This document shows, in pieces, positions 25,904-34,515 of a DNA stretch of 64,000 bases. Under the pieces are notes generated by a model. It had not been told where the DNA came from. It saw only the letters and a program-made list of their open reading frames with translations, and did no database searches. A program made the position numbers and the translations under genes. The stretch comes from Chitinophagales bacterium. Its GTDB lineage: Bacteria; Bacteroidota; Bacteroidia; Chitinophagales; UBA2359. How positions within the stretch are numbered: the stretch's first letter is position 1; the number at the start of each line of letters is the position of its first letter. The DNA is taken from assembly GCA_041392475.1 (NCBI GenBank), contig JAWKLZ010000002.1, positions 496,001 to 560,000 on the forward strand, written 5' to 3'.

Positions 25904-26269
25904 TTGGTAAAAAATTACCGCAAGTACTCCGAGAATTTAAAACGCAAAGTAGCACAAGATTATTTATCGGGCAAATTTAGCTACTCCATGGGAGCAGAGC
26001 TATACGGCTTGCCGAATAAAGATGTGGTCAAGGAGTTCGTAAAATGGTATCGCAAAAAAGGAGATATGAGCATATTAACTCCAAAGTCTATGGATATAAA
26101 AGAATCACAAACTGTAAAAAGTCTTCAATCTCGGATAGAGGAATTGGAGAAAAAACTATCATTGAGTCAGCTAAAAATAGAGAGCTTAGAAACGATGGTA
26201 GATATAGCAGAACAAGAATTTGGGTTGGAAATCAAAAAAAAGTTTGAGACCGAACAGTCTGTGAATTAA
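25904..26269 (+). CDS. IS3 transposase OrfA
   Basis: The 121-residue product has a helix-turn-helix of the IS3 OrfA type (SENLKRKVAQDYLSGKFSY, then AELYGL) and a Leu-rich coiled coil (RIEELEKKLSLSQLKIESLE). The only in-frame start before the DNA-binding part is TTG at 25904; an upstream ATG runs into a stop. Near the end a run CAAAAAAAAG contains A AAA AAG, the usual IS3 slippery site, but a -1 shift there meets TGA at 26245-26247. Confidence 0.9.
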   Translation: MVKNYRKYSENLKRKVAQDYLSGKFSYSMGAELYGLPNKDVVKEFVKWYRKKGDMSILTPKSMDIKESQTVKSLQSRIEELEKKLSLSQLKIESLETMVDIAEQEFGLEIKKKFETEQSVN

Positions 26270-27180
26270 GGTTTTTATATCCTAATCATAGCCTAAGTGT
26301 GCTATGTGGATTGTTCGGTAAAAGTCGTCAAGCGTGGTATGATCGTCAGCGTTATATGAGTCGTTTAGCCTTGGAGGAAGAAATTATCTTAAAGAGTGTG
26401 AAGGATTTACGAGTCAAAGTAAAGGGAATGGGAGGTCGCAAATTATTCCACCGCCTTCAAGAGGATGGAATATTTCGCAAACATGCGATAAAAATGGGTC
26501 GAGATAAGTTCTTTGATTTATTGGGGGAAAATAATTTGTTGGTCAAGCGAAAACGCCGTAAATCTAAAACAACCAACTCCAACCATTGGTTAAAGAAACA
26601 CCCTTATTTGATTGATAATATTGAGGTTACGAAATCAGAATTGTTGTGGGTGAGTGATATTACTTATCTTCGTTTGCAGACAGGTTTTGTTTATTTGAGT
26701 TTGATTACTGATGCCTATTCTCGAAGAATTATGGGGCATCAACTCCATGAAAGTCTGGAGGCAGAAGAACCTTTCTTAGCTTTAGAACTCGCTCTAAAAA
26801 ATCGCCAATTTCCAAAACGTTCTTTAATCCATCATTCTGATAGAGGTGTGCAGTATTGTAGTTTTGCATATATTGAAAAACTAACAGAAAATAATATTCG
26901 TATTAGTATGACTCAGAGCGGTTCTCCTTATGAAAATGCCATGGCAGAAAGTATCAATGGTACTTTGAAAGTAGATTTTGATTTAGCGCAAATTTTTGAC
27001 AATTATGAACACGCATTACAAATTGTTAATCAATCTATTGCAAATTACAATACGGTCAGACCTCATGGAAGTATCAATTATTTGACACCCCAAAAAGCGC
27101 ATTTGAAAACAGGGGAGTTAAAAAATAGATGGAGAAAGAAGCAAGTTGTTGATAAACAGGAAAATACAAAACTAACGTAA
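26248..27180 (+). CDS. IS3 transposase OrfB (rve integrase core)
   Basis: The frame is open from 26248; a start such as the ATG or near-cognate codon around 26299 gives 293 residues. The DDE core is visible: Asp in WVSDITYL, Asp in HHSDRGVQY, and Glu in AMAESINGTLK, with the terminal NTVRPHGSINYLTPQ motif of IS3 elements. It is in the -1 frame relative to orfA. The in-frame TGA at 26245 means a fused OrfAB would need slippage after that point, so separate initiation of OrfB is also possible. Confidence 0.92.
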   Translation, partial: DRTVCELRFLYPNHSLSVLCGLFGKSRQAWYDRQRYMSRLALEEEIILKSVKDLRVKVKGMGGRKLFHRLQEDGIFRKHAIKMGRDKFFDLLGENNLLVKRKRRKSKTTNSNHWLKKHPYLIDNIEVTKSELLWVSDITYLRLQTGFVYLSLITDAYSRRIMGHQLHESLEAEEPFLALELALKNRQFPKRSLIHHSDRGVQYCSFAYIEKLTENNIRISMTQSGSPYENAMAESINGTLKVDFDLAQIFDNYEHALQIVNQSIANYNTVRPHGSINYLTPQKAHLKTGELKNRWRKKQVVDKQENTKLT

Positions 27181-27498
27181 GGGTTTTCTTAGGCATCTGT
27201 TGAACGGATAGATTCTATCACATTTTACATAGATAAAAAAATAGCAACTCTAAATGAAAAATCATTCAAAGTTGCTCTGATAGAATGTATCCATCCAAAT
27301 CAAGCTATTCCTTGTGTGGTTGCTCCCCAGCAGAGCCACATTCCGCTTCACTTGATTTGGTAAATTTAATCTTTTTTTGTAACTTTACGTAAAGTTATTT
27401 TAGGATAAAAATTGACCTTGTAAAGAGTAATTAGGACAATTTTTTGAGTGCCAAACTATTTCAGTACATATTATTTCACTGTAAGGTTTTTTTAGGAC
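27177..27498. repeat. Structured tail of the IS3 element with four end-like copies
   Basis: Direct copies of the element's right-end sequence occur at 27177-27195, 27389-27406, 27420-27437 and 27481-27498 (pattern GTAARG...TTAGGAY, with GGCA at the first). Between them lie nested inverted repeats: GGATAGATTCTATC (27206-27219) with GATAGAATGTATCC (27279-27292), AGCAACT with AGTTGCT (27243-27249, 27270-27276), CCAAATCAAG with CTTGATTTGG (27295-27304, 27351-27360), and the 16-base palindrome AACTTTACGTAAAGTT (27381-27396). There is no open frame of note. Confidence 0.7.
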
Positions 27499-27554
27499 GA
27501 CTCGAGGAATCGTTTTGCAGTTTGTGCTAAATGTTGGTGAAAGATGTATAACAC

Positions 27555-30374
27555 CTACCCATACAACTCCCCAATCTTCTCATCCCTATCAATATACTCC
27601 TCTGCCGTCTTCAAAAAAGCGTGACGATCAATTTTGGGTAGAATTGCTGCAAAAATTCGGTGGTAATCCAACTCATTTAGAGTCTGAGGATACAATAGAA
27701 GCACCTGATTCACAAACGCCTGCTCATATCCCGCAATCTTTTCGAGCAAGGCCTCATAACACTCCTCCGTTGGGCGAATGTATTCCGCTTTCATGGTTTT
27801 GAAGAGATTAAAAGCCTGCTTAAAGTTTCCATCATTCACCTTGCCAATCAATATGCTATACGTTTTTGCATCGGGAACCACCCCATTTTGACGCATTTTT
27901 CGAAGTGCCTGCAAAGCAGGTTGAATCGTTTCGGCACGAGCAATCAAGCGGTTGTAAGTCGCTCTGCCAGCCTTGTAATCCATCTGTTGCAGTTGAACCA
28001 ACAAGCGCAAACCCTCTTCAAATCCTTCCGTTTTGTCCAACAAAATCAAGAAACTATCCTCATTCAAAGCGATTTGCTGTTCGTGCATTTGCTCAAAAAC
28101 CCCCATCGCTCTATCCAAATCTGTCGCCTGTTGCAAAAGCGCGTTGTAAGAATCCGTAGCCGCTTTCAGTCCAAAAGCGGGCATTTCTTGTAGCAACTTC
28201 AATGCCGCTTCAAAATCAGTCGCCTGAGCAATCAAGGCTGCAAAAGTAGCCGCATTGGGAGAAATATCGAGCTGGGTCATTTCCTCCCTAAATGCTTGAA
28301 TCTGTGCATCGTTTTCCGCCAATAGCAGCAAAATATTGAAGGTTTCGAGGTCGAGCGACAAAGCCGAATGGGCTGCAATCGCTTTTTTCACCTTCAATGC
28401 CTGAGACAAACTCGCAGCACGTTGCAAATAAAGGTGATAAAAATTAATGCTTTGCGGCAAAAAACCTGCGCTTGTCATTTGCTGCCAAATTTCGGTTGCC
28501 CCTTCAAAATCAGCACTTTGCTGCAACAAATATAGAAAAGTTTGAAGATTGGGAGGACACTGTGCGTTTTGCATGGTGTGTCGCCATTGCAAGGCTTTGG
28601 CGTGTGTATCTGCTTTGGCTATCAGCGCATTGAAGGTTTCGGTAGAAGGTCGAATACCAGCAGTTTTCATATCTGCCACCAAGTCCAAGACCTGCTGATA
28701 GGTATCGGCTTTTGCCATCATAAAATTGAAGAAAGTCGAATTGGGTTGAATATTAGCCGTTTTCAAGGCAGTATAAACCTGTTGAGATTGTTGGTAATTC
28801 GTTGTTTTAGAAAGCAATACTTTAAAAAGAATGGTGTCGGGCTTCACCTTCCAAACCTTTATTTGCTGCAGCAAAGCATACGCCTCTTCAAAATTACTCG
28901 TTTTGCGGAGAAGGCTTGTAAAAACGGCAGCATTGGGCTGCAATCCTTCCTCTATTGCCTTGTTTAGCACTTGCTTGGCTTGCTCAAAAAACTGTTGGGC
29001 ATAAATGCGTTTGCTGAAATAAACAGGATGCAGAAAAAAGCCATTTTCGATGCGCTGCTCGACCGTTGTATAAAGTTCTTTTACCTTCCTCACGATGTCA
29101 GAATTTGGCAAATTTGGCTCAATCGCACAATCTAAATAAGTCGTATCTATTTGAAAAAAATCTGCATCCTGCCATTGCAGAAACCGCACTGTTTTTTGCT
29201 GCAATACCTCCAAAACTTCCAAAGCCTCTTGCCATTGTTTTTGGCTGATTTTGCGTCCCTGCAAGCGTAGGCAAAAGTCTCTGACCAAAGACACTTTGAA
29301 GCAATTAGGGGCTTGGTGAAAATGACAAATATGGTGTAAATGCTTCAATGCAAACAAAATATCCTGAGCCGTGTCCGCTACTTTCTGACTGAAATTCCAG
29401 CCCAAATCTGTGATGTTCGCCAACTGCTCATACTTTTTTTGGACATTGCTAAAACCCATCAGCAGCGAACCCATGCTGTCATCAAAAGCATTGAAGTCCA
29501 AACGCACTTCTACTTCTCCTTGAAACCCTGCAATATCGTCAAAAGTGATGCTCGGAATTTCGATTTTTTCAAACTTTTGCTGCAAAGCATCGGGCAAATA
29601 GTCCGCCATCAAAGTTGCCTCCAAACCCGTGCGATTGCTTACCAGCACCTGCGTATTTTCTCGCTCCAAAATTTGACTAAGATATTGATTGACAATCCAA
29701 TGATGATGAGAGTACGCAGTGTAATAAGCCATCAAATCATCGAAATACACCACGGTTTTTTCTGCTTCAATGGACGGCAAAGGCATTGCAGTCTCCAAGT
29801 TTTTGACATCAGGCAAAACAACGGATACATTTTTCAAAACCTTCAATGCCTCCCAAATTGCCCGACTTTTGCCCGATAATGCCACACCTTCTACCCAAAT
29901 AGGGGAACGACTTTGCAGCAGTTTTGCCAAAACCTCGTCTATCGGTCGCCGCCAATAAAAAGTAGTATAGGTGGGAAAAAGGGGCTTTTGCACGGTAGTT
30001 TCTGCGTTTTCGTTGGTTTCTTCAATGGCAGTAGGGGAAGCCTCCGTTGAAGGTTCTTCCTCTTCAATTCCCAATTCTTTGTTTTGAAATTGCTGCCAAT
30101 AATCTGTTTTTTTTGCAGAAAAAGTGTCGACATTTTCCTCTCTATTCTCAAATAATGCGTATTTTGCCAAAATATTTAGTGATTGCTCGTCAATCCATTT
30201 GCCCTCCAAAAACTTCAAAAGGAGGCGGACATCCAACAATTGACCCAATTCTCGATAGAGTTTATTTTGAAGGTCTTTGGCGTGATTGTTCCGCCATTTG
30301 GAAGGCATTGGTGCTTTAGAAAAGGCTTTTTGCCATACATTTTTGCGAAGATTGTCAAGAAGATGCTGCGACAT
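27555..30374 (-). CDS. P-loop NTPase fused to PPR-like repeats
   Basis: The start at ATG 30374 (MSQHLLDNLRK) gives 939 residues. The N-terminal 140 residues are helical with an acidic linker. An NTPase domain follows with Walker A GVALSGKS (163-170) and Walker B TVVYFDDL (207-214), then a helical region to about 470. From about 478 to 915 there are about 13 tandem helix-pair repeats of the form P-x-x-x-T/S-F/Y-N-x-L-I...A...L...M...G-I, very like pentatricopeptide repeats but mostly 32 residues long rather than 35. No signal peptide is present. PPR proteins bind single-stranded RNA in organelles; here an NTPase switch with a repeat sensor, as in STAND proteins, is a reasonable inference. Confidence 0.78.
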   Translation of the reverse strand: MSQHLLDNLRKNVWQKAFSKAPMPSKWRNNHAKDLQNKLYRELGQLLDVRLLLKFLEGKWIDEQSLNILAKYALFENREENVDTFSAKKTDYWQQFQNKELGIEEEEPSTEASPTAIEETNENAETTVQKPLFPTYTTFYWRRPIDEVLAKLLQSRSPIWVEGVALSGKSRAIWEALKVLKNVSVVLPDVKNLETAMPLPSIEAEKTVVYFDDLMAYYTAYSHHHWIVNQYLSQILERENTQVLVSNRTGLEATLMADYLPDALQQKFEKIEIPSITFDDIAGFQGEVEVRLDFNAFDDSMGSLLMGFSNVQKKYEQLANITDLGWNFSQKVADTAQDILFALKHLHHICHFHQAPNCFKVSLVRDFCLRLQGRKISQKQWQEALEVLEVLQQKTVRFLQWQDADFFQIDTTYLDCAIEPNLPNSDIVRKVKELYTTVEQRIENGFFLHPVYFSKRIYAQQFFEQAKQVLNKAIEEGLQPNAAVFTSLLRKTSNFEEAYALLQQIKVWKVKPDTILFKVLLSKTTNYQQSQQVYTALKTANIQPNSTFFNFMMAKADTYQQVLDLVADMKTAGIRPSTETFNALIAKADTHAKALQWRHTMQNAQCPPNLQTFLYLLQQSADFEGATEIWQQMTSAGFLPQSINFYHLYLQRAASLSQALKVKKAIAAHSALSLDLETFNILLLLAENDAQIQAFREEMTQLDISPNAATFAALIAQATDFEAALKLLQEMPAFGLKAATDSYNALLQQATDLDRAMGVFEQMHEQQIALNEDSFLILLDKTEGFEEGLRLLVQLQQMDYKAGRATYNRLIARAETIQPALQALRKMRQNGVVPDAKTYSILIGKVNDGNFKQAFNLFKTMKAEYIRPTEECYEALLEKIAGYEQAFVNQVLLLYPQTLNELDYHRIFAAILPKIDRHAFLKTAEEYIDRDEKIGELYG

Positions 30375-30570
30375 ATTGATAAAAAAAAGATGGTCAAAAA
30401 AATAAAAGTATATGCAAGTTTGAGTTTGCGAATACAATAAAGTACAAATTTAGGCTTTTTATTACCAACTTTGTTTTTGAAGTTTTTATAGCAATAGCCC
30501 ACCTTGACGCAAATCTCCAAATTCTACCAAATTTTTTTAAACATCAGTAAAATCAACCAAAACCCTACCA

Positions 30571-31227
30571 ATGAATAAGACGCTTAAATGGGAACTCGCT
30601 CAACGTGTAGAATTGCTGTGGTGGCAAAAGTATTTGCGGAGAAAATCGAAAGATGAATATACGGCTTGGAAAAAAGGCTATTGGAATGAAGTGCTTCAAA
30701 AAGTGGGCAATTACCTGCAAATGAAGCCTAAAGACAAGGTTTTGGATGCGGGTTGTGGGCCTGCGGGCATCTTTATGGTGTTGCCTCAACAAGAGGTAAC
30801 GGCAGTCGACCCTTTGCTTTTGCATTACCAAAACAAACTCGCCCATTTTTCCCCTGCCGATTATCCCTACGTTCAGTTCCATGATTTACCTTTGGAGCAG
30901 TTCCAATCGCCTAACAGCTACGATGTTGTGTTTTGTATGAATGCCATCAATCACGTATCGGATATCGAAGACAGTTTTGACAGATTGGTAGAGGCCGTTT
31001 TGCCAAATGGAACATTGGTCGTTAGTATTGACGCACATAACTACAACTTTTTGAAACATTTATTCCGAATGTTGCCAGGTGATATTTTACATCCGCATCA
31101 ATACGATTTGGTGGAATACCAAAATATGCTCACCAAAAGAGGCTGTGAAATAACGAGTTGTCAGTTGATTCAAAAAAATAGGATTTTTGACCACTATGTG
31201 TTGGTAGCGAAGAAGAGAGAGGTATAA
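30571..31227 (+). CDS. Class I SAM-dependent methyltransferase
   Basis: The 218-residue product has the SAM-binding motif VLDAGCGPAGIF (about 57-68), an acidic residue after the second strand in VTAVDPLL, and the VVFCMNAINHVSDIEDS segment typical of class I enzymes. The substrate cannot be told; small molecules, lipids or quinones are all possible. It is divergent from the NTPase-PPR gene (196 bases) and 56 bases before a peptidase gene on the same strand. Confidence 0.88.
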   Translation: MNKTLKWELAQRVELLWWQKYLRRKSKDEYTAWKKGYWNEVLQKVGNYLQMKPKDKVLDAGCGPAGIFMVLPQQEVTAVDPLLLHYQNKLAHFSPADYPYVQFHDLPLEQFQSPNSYDVVFCMNAINHVSDIEDSFDRLVEAVLPNGTLVVSIDAHNYNFLKHLFRMLPGDILHPHQYDLVEYQNMLTKRGCEITSCQLIQKNRIFDHYVLVAKKREV

Positions 31228-31283
31228 ATTAAACCTATCGTCTTTAATCTTTTGTCAAAAGCCTAAAAAAAAATGTCTTTTCC

Positions 31284-33014
31284 ATGAAATACCTCTTTCT
31301 CATTTCCTTTATCCTATGCTGTATGACTACAAATAATTTTGCTCAAATCTCACTAAAATACGCAGACAATCAAACACCTACATACGAAGAAACAATTGCG
31401 ATGTACGAGCAATTGGCGGAAAAAAGTGATTGGGCTACTTTGCTGCAATATGGTACAACCGATACGGGAAAACCACTGCACTTGTTGGTGATTTCGAAGG
31501 ACAAGGATTTTTCACCCGCTTCGGTTCGCTCCAAAAACAAACGCATCATTTTGATTAACAATGCCATCCATGCGGGAGAACCTTGTGGAGTAGATGCGAG
31601 TATTCAATTGGTGGGGGAACTGCTCAATAAAAAGGACAAAAAAGCAGAATGGCTTGACAATGTGGTGCTTTGTATCATTCCGATGTACAACATTGGAGGA
31701 GTGGAAAATAGAGGCTGTTGCAGCAGAGCCAATCAAAATGGACCTTTGGAACATGGTTTTAGGGGAAATGCCCGCAATTTGGATTTGAATCGAGATTTCA
31801 TCAAATGTGACTCGCAAAATGCCCGCACTTTCACCGAAATATTCCACACTTGGCAGCCCGATATTTTTATAGACACGCACACCACAAACGGCTCTGACCA
31901 CCAATATGTGATGACCTTGATTGCTACGGAACGCAACAAATTGCAGCCGATTTTAGCCGATTTTCTACACGAAACCATGTCGCCACAATTGACCGTTTCG
32001 ATGAACAAAGCAGGCTATCTGACCGCTCCTTATGTCTATTTGACAGGTGAAACGCCTAATGAGGGCATCCAAACTTTCTTGGAAACTCCCAGATATTCAT
32101 CGGGTTATACAACCTTGTTCAATACATTGGGCTTCATCACCGAAGCCCACATGCTCAAACCCTACAAAGATAGGGTCTTGTCGACCTACCAATTTTTGGT
32201 CGAAACGCTGCAATTCACCCACCAACATGCTGCCAAAATTGGGGATTTGCGGAAAGAGGCAAACAAAGCCATTGAAGAACAGCAAATCTTTCCCATTCAA
32301 TGGGCTTTGGACACTTCAAAACATTCAGAATTTTCCTTCAAAGGTTTTGAAGCGAAATACAAAACGAGTGAAATCAGTGGTTTGCAGCGGTTGTACTACG
32401 ACCAAAACGCTCCCTACGAAAGACCTATTCCACATTTCACTACCTACAATGCAAGCATCAACATCGAAAAACCTATGGCCTACATTGTGCCGCAAGCATG
32501 GAAGGAAGTCATCGAAAGACTCCAATGGAATGGCGTGAAAATGACCCAATTGCAGCAAGATAAGAGCATGGAAGTTGAGGCATATTACATTGAGAACTAC
32601 GAAACGGTGAGGCAGCCTTATGAAGGTCATTATTTGCACTACAATGTAGAAGTTCGCAAAGAGAGAAAGGTCTTGTCGTTTCGGGCGGGTGATTTTGTTG
32701 TTGAAGTGAATCAAAAGGGCAATCGCTACATTGTCGAAACCTTAGAACCGCAGGCACACGATTCGTTTTTTGCTTGGAATTTCTTTGATTCGATTTTGCA
32801 GCAAAAGGAGTATTTTTCGCCCTATTTGTTTGAAGACATGGCTGTTCAAGTTCTTGCAGAGAACCCCGATTTGAAATCGGCTTTGGAGCAACGCAAAAAA
32901 GAAGACACTGCTTTTGCGGAAGATGCGTATGCCCAACTGCAATTTGTCTATGAACGTTCACCTTATTTTGAAGATACTTATCGGCGCTATCCTGTGGTGA
33001 GGGTTTTAGAGTGA
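31284..33014 (+). CDS. M14-family metallocarboxypeptidase
   Basis: The product has 576 residues with a signal peptide ending NNFAQ. Zinc ligands of the M14 family are visible: His96 and Glu99 in HAGEP and His199 in IDTHTTNG, with LDLNRDFIK between them. The protein probably trims peptides in the periplasm or outside the cell. The region after residue 320 is a family-specific C-terminal part without a sorting signal. Downstream genes follow on the same strand within 40 bases. Confidence 0.92.
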   Translation: MKYLFLISFILCCMTTNNFAQISLKYADNQTPTYEETIAMYEQLAEKSDWATLLQYGTTDTGKPLHLLVISKDKDFSPASVRSKNKRIILINNAIHAGEPCGVDASIQLVGELLNKKDKKAEWLDNVVLCIIPMYNIGGVENRGCCSRANQNGPLEHGFRGNARNLDLNRDFIKCDSQNARTFTEIFHTWQPDIFIDTHTTNGSDHQYVMTLIATERNKLQPILADFLHETMSPQLTVSMNKAGYLTAPYVYLTGETPNEGIQTFLETPRYSSGYTTLFNTLGFITEAHMLKPYKDRVLSTYQFLVETLQFTHQHAAKIGDLRKEANKAIEEQQIFPIQWALDTSKHSEFSFKGFEAKYKTSEISGLQRLYYDQNAPYERPIPHFTTYNASINIEKPMAYIVPQAWKEVIERLQWNGVKMTQLQQDKSMEVEAYYIENYETVRQPYEGHYLHYNVEVRKERKVLSFRAGDFVVEVNQKGNRYIVETLEPQAHDSFFAWNFFDSILQQKEYFSPYLFEDMAVQVLAENPDLKSALEQRKKEDTAFAEDAYAQLQFVYERSPYFEDTYRRYPVVRVLE

Positions 33015-33052
33015 AAAATTCAAATTCAAAAACTAACTTACAAAATTAGATT

Positions 33053-33559
33053 ATGAAACAAATCGGCATTCTATCCGATACGCACAGCTACTTGGATGAC
33101 AAGATTTTCCATTACTTCAAAAACTGTGATGAAATCTGGCACGCTGGCGATATAGGCACTTTGAGTTTGGCAGACGAGTTGGCGGCTTTCAAACCGCTTA
33201 GAGCGGTGTATGGCAACATTGACGGACACGAAATTCGGGCAATATATCCTGAAAATGCGTTTTTTGAATGTGAAGGTGTGACCATTTGGATGACACACAT
33301 TGCAGGTTCGCCGCCCCGTTACAATGAACGGGTAAGGCGAAAGTTGAACTATGCGCTGCCACGTATTTTTGTTTGCGGACATTCCCATATTTTGAAGGTC
33401 ATGGCAGTCGAAAAATACCACAAAATGCTGCACATCAACCCAGGGGCAGCGGGCAATCACGGTTTTCATCAAGTGCGAACCATCATGCGAATGAAGATTG
33501 AAGGGACTCGAATTTTTGATGCGGAAGTGATAGAACTGGGCAAAAGAGGAAAAATATAA
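33053..33559 (+). CDS. YfcE/MJ0936-type metallophosphoesterase
   Basis: The 168-residue product has the calcineurin-like metal sites: Asp9 and His11 in LSDTHS, Asp in HAGDIG, Asn in VYGNIDG, His in MTHIAG, and the GHSH pair in CGHSHI. Such small phosphodiesterases hydrolyse simple phosphodiesters in vitro; the in vivo substrate is unclear. It lies 38 bases after the M14 peptidase gene, on the same strand. Confidence 0.93.
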   Translation: MKQIGILSDTHSYLDDKIFHYFKNCDEIWHAGDIGTLSLADELAAFKPLRAVYGNIDGHEIRAIYPENAFFECEGVTIWMTHIAGSPPRYNERVRRKLNYALPRIFVCGHSHILKVMAVEKYHKMLHINPGAAGNHGFHQVRTIMRMKIEGTRIFDAEVIELGKRGKI

Positions 33560-33578
33560 AACCTAATTCCCAATGAAT

Positions 33579-33650
33579 GTGTATCTTAGCAGTGCTTATC
33601 TTCGTTTCATGGATATGAGCTATTCAGAAACCCAAGTAGTTTAGATACAC
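33579..33650. repeat. Intergenic 8-bp inverted repeat
   Basis: GTGTATCT (33579-33586) and AGATACAC (33643-33650) flank 56 bases directly upstream of the PHP-family start at 33656. The stem would place the start codon just outside a large loop. A regulatory role is possible but unsupported beyond position. Confidence 0.3.
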
Positions 33651-33655
33651 AAAAT

Positions 33656-34507
33656 ATGCTATTGACTAATTATCACAGCCATACGCATTACTGCGATGGT
33701 AAATTAGCTCCCGAAGCCTATATCAAGGCAGCTATCAAACAAGGATTGAAGGCTTATGGTTTTTCCTCTCACGCGCCTCTCCCTTTTCCCTGCAAATGGG
33801 CCATTCCTCGCATCAAAATCAAGGATTATTTGGCTGAAATTGAGCAACTTTCTACTCAATACAGGGATGAGATAGAAATTTACACAGGCTTGGAGGTAGA
33901 TTACATTCCTGGACGCATCACTCCTCAAAACACATTCATTCGCCATCTGAATTTGGACTATACCATTGGTTCTATTCACTTTGTAGGAAATTGGAGCGAT
34001 GGAAAACCTTTTCAAGCCGATGGCACTCATGCCCAGTTTTTGAAGGGCTTTAGGGAGATTTTTGACAATGATGCTCAGAAATTTATGAGCGATTACTTCA
34101 AATTGACCAGAGATATGATAACGCTGGCTTGCCCCGATATAGTAGGGCATTTGGACAAACTCAAAATTCACAACGAAAACGGCAAACTTTTTTCGGAGCA
34201 GAGTGATTGGTATGTTTTTGAGGTGCTGAAAACCTTGGAGGTCATCAAAAAAGCGGGGGCGATTATGGAGGTAAATACACGAGGAATTTACAAGAAAAAG
34301 ACCACCGAATTGTATCCGAGTACATGGATTTTGGAATATGCCCAACACATGGACATACCGATTTGCTTGAGTTCAGACTGTCACCATCCCAATGAGATAA
34401 CCAAAGGATTTGAAGATGCGACTAGGATATTGAAGGCCATTGGCTTCAAAGAAAAAATGGTGTTGATAGAAGGAGGATGGAAGGCAGTGGGATTGATGAG
34501 TGAGTAG
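33656..34507 (+). CDS. PHP-family histidinol-phosphatase
   Basis: The 283-residue product has the PHP metal-binding motifs HSHTHYCDG (about 8-16), GFSSHAPLPF, GLEVDYIPG, GSIHFV, and the final SSDCHHPNEI. This arrangement matches the HisJ/HisK histidinol-phosphatase group, which removes phosphate in histidine synthesis. No other his genes are nearby, so a different phosphoester substrate cannot be excluded. It is convergent with the AAA/nuclease gene, only 8 bases apart. Confidence 0.88.
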   Translation: MLLTNYHSHTHYCDGKLAPEAYIKAAIKQGLKAYGFSSHAPLPFPCKWAIPRIKIKDYLAEIEQLSTQYRDEIEIYTGLEVDYIPGRITPQNTFIRHLNLDYTIGSIHFVGNWSDGKPFQADGTHAQFLKGFREIFDNDAQKFMSDYFKLTRDMITLACPDIVGHLDKLKIHNENGKLFSEQSDWYVFEVLKTLEVIKKAGAIMEVNTRGIYKKKTTELYPSTWILEYAQHMDIPICLSSDCHHPNEITKGFEDATRILKAIGFKEKMVLIEGGWKAVGLMSE

Positions 34508-34515
34508 TAGAGTGG

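Larger units (their letters stand above)
25852..27498 (+). mobile_element. IS3-family insertion sequence with a long non-coding right tail
   Basis: The left end GTCCTAGAATAAACTTACA (25853-25871) and the right end TGTAAGGTTTTTTTAGGAC (27480-27498) are inverted copies at 16 of 19 positions. The outer flanks carry GACT on both sides (25848-25851 and 27499-27502), a plausible 4-base target duplication; the exact left base is uncertain by one. The element holds orfA, orfB and about 300 non-coding bases after orfB, far more than usual. A second end-like copy at 27177-27195 overlaps the orfB stop. Confidence 0.82.

Noticed and set aside
26238..26247. Standard IS3 A AAA AAG slippage joining OrfA to OrfB
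   Set aside because: A -1 shift at this run meets TGA at 26245-26247 after one codon, so slippage here cannot give a full OrfAB product.
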